From Collinsella sp. (GTDB taxonomy: Bacteria; Actinomycetota; Coriobacteriia; Coriobacteriales; Coriobacteriaceae): a DNA stretch of 10,838 bases. The stretch's first letter is position 1; every line of letters begins with the position of its first letter. A program made the translations under genes and the position numbers. The notes under the pieces are model-generated. The model did not search any database, had not been told where the DNA came from, and worked only from the letters and a program-made list of their open reading frames with translations. Shown in pieces: positions 6,286 to 10,838 of this stretch. The stretch is taken from assembly GCA_018380195.1 (NCBI GenBank), contig JAGZUC010000043.1:1-10838 (forward strand), given 5' to 3'.

Positions 6286-6484
6286 GGATTCGTTTCCGTG
6301 AGTCAATAGCTCGAAACCGATTTCGTGCAGTTATTATACGAATTCTGCAAACAATTTCGGTAAACGGTCGATATTTGGCTGCAATAGGAGCATAATCAAA
6401 GTCCCGATTGGATGTATTGGGATTACGGCAAGCCGCTCGGGTCGCCCTGGGCGGTTTGTTTGTGGAGAGAGATGGGAGTTTGTA
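6286..6484 (+). promoter_or_regulatory. ldh upstream region with candidate promoter and operator
   Basis: This is an AT-richer gap of 199 bp. TATTAT/TATACG at 6332-6340 is a plausible -10 region with no convincing -35. Just upstream, CGAAA (6312-6316) and TTTCG (6321-6325) form a small inverted repeat that could be an operator. If transcription starts near 6345, the ldh leader is about 140 nt, long enough for control; it contains the hairpin at 6433. No TTGTGA-type Rex operator is visible. Confidence 0.4.
6433..6463 (+). other. Attenuator-like hairpin in the ldh leader
   Basis: CCGCTCGGG (6433-6441) pairs with CCTGGGCGG (6446-6454) over nine pairs, two of them wobble, with a TCGC loop. It is followed by TTTGTTTGT and then the ldh ribosome binding site. 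This arrangement would suit a conditional terminator. The T-tract is interrupted, so strength is uncertain. Confidence 0.4.
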
Positions 6485-7435
6485 ATGGTTAACGAGAAGA
6501 AGGTCGCTATTGTCGGCTGCGGTTTCGTCGGTTCGTCTTCGGCGTTCGCACTGATGCAGAGCGGCCTGTTCTCCGAGATGGTCCTCATCGACGTGGACAA
6601 GAACCGCGCCGAGGGCGAGGCCCTGGACATCGCGCACGGCATGACGTTTGCCGAGCCGATGAAGATCTACGCCGGCGATTACTCTGATGTCGCCGATGCC
6701 GCCATGATCGTCGTCACCGCTGGCGCCGCCCAGAAGCCCGGCGAGACCCGCCTGGACCTGGTCAACAAGAACGTCAGCATCTTTAAGTCCATTATTCCCG
6801 AGATTAAGAAGTCCGGCTTTGACGGCATCCTGCTGATCGTCTCCAACCCGGTCGACGTTCTGACCTACGCTGCCATCAAGATGTCCGGCCTGCCCGAGGG
6901 CCACGTTATCGGTTCCGGCACCGTGCTCGACACCGGCCGTCTGCAGCAGATGCTCGGCGCCCACGTCGAGGTCGATCCGCGCGACGTTCAGGCTTACGTC
7001 ATGGGCGAGCACGGCGACTCCGAGTTTGTCGCTTGGTCCAGCGCCCAGGTTGCCGGCGTGCCGCTGAGCACCTTCTGCGAGCTTCACGGCCATCTGGAGC
7101 ACGAGGCTGCCGAGAAGCGTATCGCCGAGGACGTCAAGAACTCCGCCTACACCATCATCGAGAAGAAGCACGCCACCTACTACGGCGTCGCCATGGCCGT
7201 TAAGCGCATCTGCACCGCTGTCATGCGTGACGAGCAGACCGTGCTGCCCGTTTCCTCGCTCATGGTGGGCGAGTATGGGCTGTCCGATCTGGCTATCTCC
7301 ATGCCGACCGTCGTCGGCCGCGACGGCGTTGTCTGCCGCGTCCCCGTGCCGCTGAACGAGTCCGAGCAGAGCGAGCTCACCGCTTCTGCCAAGGCCCTCA
7401 AGGACATCATCGACAGCGTCGATTTCTCCTGCTAA
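6485..7435 (+). CDS. ldh: L-lactate dehydrogenase
   Basis: It reduces pyruvate to L-lactate with NADH, regenerating NAD+ in fermentation; cytosolic, normally a tetramer. The length of 316 residues is typical. The Rossmann motif is GCGFVG (11-16), and D36 favours NAD over NADP. Substrate specificity is given by Q83 in GAAQKPGETR, the LDH signature (malate dehydrogenases have Arg there). Catalytic residues are R89, the D149/R152 pair in VLDTGRLQQ, and H176 in GEHGDSE. The start has a GGGAG site 6 nt upstream. It is a single-gene unit: a long leader upstream and a strong terminator 33 bp downstream. Being next to nadE may be coincidence, but both bear on NAD balance. Confidence 0.96.
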   Translation: MVNEKKVAIVGCGFVGSSSAFALMQSGLFSEMVLIDVDKNRAEGEALDIAHGMTFAEPMKIYAGDYSDVADAAMIVVTAGAAQKPGETRLDLVNKNVSIFKSIIPEIKKSGFDGILLIVSNPVDVLTYAAIKMSGLPEGHVIGSGTVLDTGRLQQMLGAHVEVDPRDVQAYVMGEHGDSEFVAWSSAQVAGVPLSTFCELHGHLEHEAAEKRIAEDVKNSAYTIIEKKHATYYGVAMAVKRICTAVMRDEQTVLPVSSLMVGEYGLSDLAISMPTVVGRDGVVCRVPVPLNESEQSELTASAKALKDIIDSVDFSC

Positions 7436-7467
7436 ATAAGGCTCGTTTGCCAGCAAGCTACAATGAA

Positions 7468-7501
7468 GGCGCTCAGGCCCCACGGCCCGGGCGCCTTTTT
7501 T
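7468..7501 (+). terminator. Intrinsic terminator of ldh
   Basis: GGCGCTCAGGCC pairs with GGCCCGGGCGCC (one wobble, one mismatch, CCAC loop), followed by six T (7496-7501). It is the expected end of the ldh transcript. Confidence 0.92.
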
Positions 7502-7575
7502 GGTGCATTTGGGTCAGGTTTGTTTGCACCAAAAGGGGCGCGATTGGTGCAAACGAACCTGACCCCAATGCACCA
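7501..7575. repeat. Long inverted repeat, 32-bp arms, 11-nt loop
   Basis: Left arm 7501-7532 and right arm 7544-7575 are reverse complements at 30 of 32 positions. The arms contain TGGTGCATT, a GGGTCAGGTT core and TTTGCACCAA. It fills the space between the ldh terminator and the ribosome binding site at 7584. In RNA it would form a very stable hairpin in the leader of the next gene; in DNA it resembles a REP/MITE-like intergenic unit. Fragments of the same motif recur at 8757-8787. Confidence 0.9.
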
Positions 7576-7592
7576 TTGTTGATGGGAGGGCC

Positions 7593-8753
7593 ATGTCGGA
7601 TTCGCCTAACTTTTTGACCTATGCCCAGACGGCGTTTGATTCGTTTGAGGAGCGGACGTTCTGCGCGGTGGACAGCCTGGTGTTTGCATGGCTGTCGTAT
7701 TTGCGCTTGCCGGGGGATATGCCGGAGCTTGCCGGCTGGCAGGGACTGGACGTGCGCGAGCTTCTGCGCGCGGAGTGCTACCCGGAGATAATTGGCGACC
7801 TGTGGGATCCGGAGGGGAGCCGTGCCTTACTGGAGGCTGTGGCGGCAAGCCCTCGCTACCGTGGCGTGCGCGTGTGCGGTTATCGTGCCGTGAACGATGT
7901 GTCGATGACGGAGCAATTTGCAGCCATGACGTTCCGATTTCCGGCAGGATTTAGCTACCTTTCCTTCCGCGGGACCGACAGTACGATCGTGGGCTGGAAA
8001 GAGGACTTTAACATGGCTTTCCGGTGTCCTGTGCCGGCCCAGGAATCTGCGGCGCGCTATGTGGACGAGGCGGTGGCCGCGATTGATGGTCCGCTCTTGT
8101 GCGGAGGCCATTCCAAGGGCGGAAATTTGGCGGTGTATGGCGCGGCGAAGTGCTCTGACGCTGCTGGCGACCGGATCGAACGGGCCTTCTCCCACGATGG
8201 CCCCGGCTTTGTCGAGGAGTTCCTGAGCGGTGACGCCTTCGCAGGTCTTTCCGGCCGCATCGACAAGACCCTGCCCCAGTCTTCGATTTTCGGCATGATG
8301 TTCGAGACACAGGAAGATTACGCCATTGTCGAGAGCACCGAATTCAGTCTGCTGCAGCACAATCCCTTTAGCTGGGTCGTTGACGGCTACGACTTTGTGT
8401 ATTGCGAGCGTCTGTCTGCCGGCGCTCGATACGTCGATAGCTCTATTCGCGAGATGCTGCTTGCAGTGGGGCCTGCCGAGCGCGAGTGCTTTGTAGATGC
8501 GTTGTTCTCCGTGTTTGAAGCCACAGGGGCCGAACGGTTCGCAGATATCGCAGGGAATTTGCGCGAGAGCCTGCCGGTGATGCTCCAGGCTGCTCAGAGC
8601 TTCGACAAAGATACGCGCAGTTTCATCTCGCAGACCGTCGTCGCAATTCTTAAATGCGCCCTGCTGCCCAAGCGTTCCGAGCTCAACGTTCCTGCTGCCG
8701 GCAAGAGCCTGGCAGAGCAGCTCGAGGCGTGGCAGTCCGAGCTCCTGCGTTAA
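7593..8753 (+). CDS. DUF2974 / Mbeg1-like alpha/beta-hydrolase
   Basis: A protein of 386 residues that matches the Mbeg1-like (DUF2974) lipase-type family. Typical landmarks in order are an N-terminal TYAQTAFDSFEERTFCAVDSLVF, YLSFRGTDSTIVGWKEDFNM (about 128-147), the nucleophile elbow GGHSKGG with S174, SHDGPGF with D202, and HNPFSW with H256. S174 and H256 are the likely catalytic Ser and His, with D202 a possible acid. The C-terminal third is helical. There is no signal peptide or membrane segment, so it is probably cytosolic. The substrate is unknown; lipase/esterase-like activity is inferred from the motif alone. The start has GGGAGGG immediately upstream. It is flanked on both sides by the TGGTGCA repeat family, and no terminator hairpin is obvious after it. 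Confidence 0.88.
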   Translation: MSDSPNFLTYAQTAFDSFEERTFCAVDSLVFAWLSYLRLPGDMPELAGWQGLDVRELLRAECYPEIIGDLWDPEGSRALLEAVAASPRYRGVRVCGYRAVNDVSMTEQFAAMTFRFPAGFSYLSFRGTDSTIVGWKEDFNMAFRCPVPAQESAARYVDEAVAAIDGPLLCGGHSKGGNLAVYGAAKCSDAAGDRIERAFSHDGPGFVEEFLSGDAFAGLSGRIDKTLPQSSIFGMMFETQEDYAIVESTEFSLLQHNPFSWVVDGYDFVYCERLSAGARYVDSSIREMLLAVGPAERECFVDALFSVFEATGAERFADIAGNLRESLPVMLQAAQSFDKDTRSFISQTVVAILKCALLPKRSELNVPAAGKSLAEQLEAWQSELLR

Positions 8754-8756
8754 CGC

Positions 8757-8787
8757 TGGTGCAAAGGGGCATGTTGGTGCATTGGGG
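8757..8787 (+). repeat. Partial copies of the TGGTGCA intergenic repeat
   Basis: TGGTGCAAAGG (8757-8767) and TTGGTGCATTGGGG (8774-8787) match segments of the right and left arms of the 7501-7575 repeat. They sit directly after the hydrolase stop and before the promoter of the next gene. Confidence 0.7.
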
Positions 8788-8800
8788 CGGGCACGACCGC

Positions 8801-8806
8801 TATACT
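8801..8806 (+). promoter_or_regulatory. Candidate -10 box for the nucleoid-associated protein gene
   Basis: TATACT stands out in the short gap, about 30 bp before the start codon. The best -35 (TTGGTG, 8774-8779) is 21 bp away, longer than usual, so this is a moderate call. Confidence 0.4.
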
Positions 8807-8835
8807 GATTCGTGCTGAAATCGATCTAGAACGGA

Positions 8836-9849
8836 ATGCCGTATATGAAAATCAATCACGCAATCCTGCATATCCTGGACTTTGACTCGGCCGTCAACGT
8901 CATGAGCCAGCGCGAGCTCGATATCGAGAGCCGCACCGTGCGCAACTTCGTGACCACGCATCTGCGTCGCGCCCGCACGTCTGCCGATAACAAGCGCGCC
9001 ACGTTTGCCGAGAACTCCGCATTCGGCGGCGAGCTCAAGGGCTATTTCTTTGGTGAGCGTGAGTTCGTGGACCTGTCGCAGCAGATTGCGGAGTTCATCT
9101 CTTCCGAACTCACCAAGGCCGAGAAAGCCGAGTCCACTGACGTGCTTGTGGCGGACTTTGACGATGATGAGGATGCCCGCTGGTTTGCCGTGATGCTGCT
9201 GGGCTCCAAGCAGGCATTCATGCACGAGGTGGGTCGCGAAGAGGGCGAGGTTCGTAACGACATCGCGCGCCACTATGCCATTCTGCCGAACCCTTCGCAA
9301 AAGGTGCCGAGCTATGCCATCGTGCGCGCGAGCACCATGGAGATCGGCTATGTGGATAAGAAGCGCAAGATTGCCGGCGAGGATCGCATGCTCATTCCCG
9401 ACGGCCTGCTGCAATGCGACACGGGCGTTTCGGGCAAGGAGGTCATCGACACCGTGACGCGTGTGGTCGAGGAAGTCGCCGAGGAGCACGGCGCCAACAC
9501 GGCCGTAGCGCTCGCTAAGGTTAAGGCTGCCGTTGCCGAGAAAGTCGAAGACGACGAGGAGCTGCCGCCTTGGGATATCGTCGATGAGGTCTTTGAGGAC
9601 GAGCCGGTCATCAAGGAGAGCGTGCGTGCGGCGCTGACCGAGGAGAAGGTACCCGAGCGTGTGCCCGTGGAGCGCAAACAGATCGAGCGCGCGGCCGTGC
9701 GTAATCACAAGATTCGTACCGACACGGGTATCGAGATCAGCTTCCCGGCCGAGATGGGCTCGAACTCCGAGTACATCGAGTTCGTCAACGAGCCCAACGG
9801 CCTCATCTCCATTGAGCTCAAAAACATTGGTAGCATCGAGAATCGATAA
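8836..9849 (+). CDS. Nucleoid-associated protein, NdpA/YejK family
   Basis: A protein of 337 residues resembling the 37-kDa nucleoid-associated family (E. coli YejK/NdpA). Family landmarks are the start MKINHAILHILDFDSAVNV, the block ELDIESRTVRNFVTTHLRRA, FAENSAFGGELKGYFFGE, and a C-terminal GIEISFPAEMGSNSEYIEF. These proteins bind the nucleoid; the precise job is not well defined. A central acidic segment (about 215-260, EEVAEEHG and EKVEDDEELPPWD) may be flexible. Two in-frame ATGs, 8836 and 8845, are possible. The second gives the more usual MKINHAIL start, and neither has a strong ribosome binding site. It is followed by a terminator and faces the SPFH gene. Confidence 0.85.
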   Translation: MPYMKINHAILHILDFDSAVNVMSQRELDIESRTVRNFVTTHLRRARTSADNKRATFAENSAFGGELKGYFFGEREFVDLSQQIAEFISSELTKAEKAESTDVLVADFDDDEDARWFAVMLLGSKQAFMHEVGREEGEVRNDIARHYAILPNPSQKVPSYAIVRASTMEIGYVDKKRKIAGEDRMLIPDGLLQCDTGVSGKEVIDTVTRVVEEVAEEHGANTAVALAKVKAAVAEKVEDDEELPPWDIVDEVFEDEPVIKESVRAALTEEKVPERVPVERKQIERAAVRNHKIRTDTGIEISFPAEMGSNSEYIEFVNEPNGLISIELKNIGSIENR

Positions 9850-9855
9850 CAAAAG

Positions 9856-9897
9856 AGCGGGCTGAAGGAGTTGTCCCTTCAGCCCGCTGTCCTTTTC
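9856..9897. terminator. Bidirectional terminator between convergent genes
   Basis: AGCGGGCTGAAGG (9856-9868) pairs perfectly over 13 bp with CCTTCAGCCCGCT (9876-9888). On the + strand it is followed by CCTTTTCTCT; on the minus strand by CTTTTGTT. It can serve both the nucleoid protein gene and the SPFH gene. Confidence 0.9.
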
Positions 9898-9907
9898 TCT
9901 ATCTCAG

Positions 9908-10744
9908 CTATTTCTCTTGGTGCCGGATGGGTGGCGGAGTTGTTGGCCTGGCGAACAACTCCGCCAACTCTTGAATGATTCCCGCGGATTGCCAGTCGGC
10001 CATGCCTTGCTTCCACACCAACGTCGAAGTGTCCAATGACCCCGCAACGCTCATTTGGCGAAGCGTTTGAATGGAAAAGGGGCCGGTTGCTTCGTTACCA
10101 CTGGCAACATAGTAGTCATCACGGGGCAGGGGCGGCGGCGTTTGAACGCTGGCTCCCAACAGACTATTCATGTTGCCGGCTATATTCTGCCCCAGGGCAC
10201 CTCCGATTGCTATTCCAGCTGTGATTCCAGCCATGTTCAATCCTGAATCTGAGGTTACGCCACTAGTTTGGCCGCTTTGACCAAGAGCCTCTGCACCCGC
10301 AACGCCGACAGCTGTTTGTGCCTCAATTTGATAGGCGGCCATATTGGAGGATTGAGTCTGCTTGTGAATGCTGTACTGAGATTCCTCACGCTCGATGCGG
10401 AGCTGCTCTGCCAGGTTCTGCATCTTTATTTGCTGGGCATCATGAATGGTTTTAATATCAGCCTCGGCCTTCGCCCTAGCGGTTGCGGCTGTGATATCGC
10501 GGGTGACGGCCATCAGTTGCTTGAACGCCTCGCTGTCCTTATCGATATCAATCGCAGAGACATCAACGCTGGACAGTTTGACCCCGAATAGTGCATCGAG
10601 CTTTTCGGAGAGCGTCTCGATTGCTAGTCGGGAGATATTGTCCGTCTTGTTTTCAAGCTGTTGAATGGGGAGCTGTTGCGTTGTGGCCACGTTCGCCACG
10701 ATGCTTTTGACCTTGCGTGCAACGTGGTCTTTGATTTGATTCAA
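9908..10744 (-). CDS. SPFH-domain protein with C-terminal GYF_2 domain, N-terminus missing
   Basis: The frame gives 278 residues from a TTG (10744-10742), but it begins mid-domain (NQIKDHVARKVKSIVANV), where full SPFH proteins of this type carry another 100-200 residues. In-frame upstream codons (SWPLRGQQTKV) come from the hairpin-rich DNA and end at a TAA, so the gene is a 5'-truncated remnant. Remaining parts are the second half of the SPFH/band-7 domain (to about residue 80), a charged coiled-coil stretch (about 85-135), a Gly/Ala-rich segment (about 140-195), a PPPLP linker, and a GYF_2 domain (about 211-264, YYVASGNEATGPFSIQTL then LVWKQGMADW) that usually binds proline-rich peptides. 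Family members form oligomers and have been linked to membrane or stress functions. The missing half and lack of a native start suggest a pseudogene. It faces the nucleoid protein gene across a shared terminator. Confidence 0.8.
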   Translation of the reverse strand: MNQIKDHVARKVKSIVANVATTQQLPIQQLENKTDNISRLAIETLSEKLDALFGVKLSSVDVSAIDIDKDSEAFKQLMAVTRDITAATARAKAEADIKTIHDAQQIKMQNLAEQLRIEREESQYSIHKQTQSSNMAAYQIEAQTAVGVAGAEALGQSGQTSGVTSDSGLNMAGITAGIAIGGALGQNIAGNMNSLLGASVQTPPPLPRDDYYVASGNEATGPFSIQTLRQMSVAGSLDTSTLVWKQGMADWQSAGIIQELAELFARPTTPPPIRHQEK

Positions 10745-10838
10745 GACTTTAGTCTGCTGGCCGCGCAGCGGCCAGCTTTAAACCACCCGCTACGCGGGTG
10801 GAGACAAACGGCTTTACAAAGCCACCCCTCCGACCGAT
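10745..10838. mobile_element. Hairpin cluster, probable end of an IS200/IS605-type element
   Basis: Four perfect short hairpins follow one another: AGACT/AGTCT (10744-10755), GCTGGCCGC/GCGGCCAGC (10756-10776), CCACCCGC/GCGGGTGG (10783-10801) and GGCTTT/AAAGCC (10810-10823). The sequence after TTTAA at 10777-10781 resembles the structured left end and leader of IS200/IS605 elements, whose Y1 transposase would lie past the right edge. The point where this DNA meets the SPFH frame (about 10742-10757) is where that gene is cut. No transposase is visible here, so the family call is an inference. Confidence 0.45.

Noticed and set aside
6286..6484. Rex redox-repressor operator upstream of ldh
   Set aside because: No TTGTGA-N-TCACAA-type palindrome is visible; only a small CGAAA/TTTCG repeat.
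5041..7483. Long minus-strand ORFs opposite the aminotransferase and ldh
   Set aside because: Both lie opposite well-recognised enzymes with catalytic motifs. They have no ribosome binding sites or recognisable domains.
8800..9852. 350-codon minus-strand ORF opposite the nucleoid protein gene
   Set aside because: The + strand frame has clear NdpA/YejK family sequence; the antisense frame is Leu/His/Gly-rich noise.
10744..10838. CRISPR array from the repeated hairpins
   Set aside because: The hairpins differ in sequence and there is no repeat-spacer periodicity.

Overview
The window looks like a high-GC, gut-type actinobacterial chromosome. Collinsella or another Coriobacteriia is my best guess, from the GC-rich codon use, the run of housekeeping genes and the protein styles; no rRNA or marker gene proves it. 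A conserved core (about 2980-9900) carries glutamine-dependent NAD synthetase (nadE), a class I/II PLP aminotransferase, L-lactate dehydrogenase (ldh), a DUF2974/Mbeg1-like alpha/beta hydrolase and a NdpA/YejK-type nucleoid-associated protein. All are on the + strand, mostly as separate transcription units with clear hairpin terminators between them.

Both edges are mobile-element damage. On the left, positions 1-591 (minus strand) hold the N-terminal part of a very GC-rich IS30-family transposase that runs off the window. Its upstream end is a perfect 38-bp palindrome (644-681). Right after it comes a strikingly AT-rich cassette (about 700-2860). This holds a cobalamin-type radical SAM protein that has lost its N-terminus at the IS junction, then a 36-codon acidic ORF with an ideal ribosome binding site, then a strong terminator. 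The layout of a radical SAM enzyme, a tiny ORF and a terminator resembles a RiPP (ribosomally made, post-translationally modified peptide) cassette. The 3' end of the radical SAM gene carries an exact 11-bp tandem duplication that shifts the frame. Removing one copy, or a -1 slip on an in-phase A AAA AAG heptamer, restores a natural C-terminus ending 13 nt before the small ORF.

On the right, an SPFH/GYF_2 domain protein (minus strand, 9908-10744) lacks its N-terminal half. It abuts a cluster of four short hairpins (10744-10838) that resembles the end of an IS200/IS605-type element continuing outside the window.

Other structure includes a 32-bp-arm inverted repeat (7501-7575) with related short copies after the next gene (8757-8787). 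Hairpins with T-tracts also lie in the leaders of the aminotransferase and ldh genes and may act as attenuators. The core genes serve NAD(H) supply (nadE), fermentative NADH reoxidation (ldh) and amino-acid metabolism (aminotransferase). The cassette is accessory and probably decaying in this strain.
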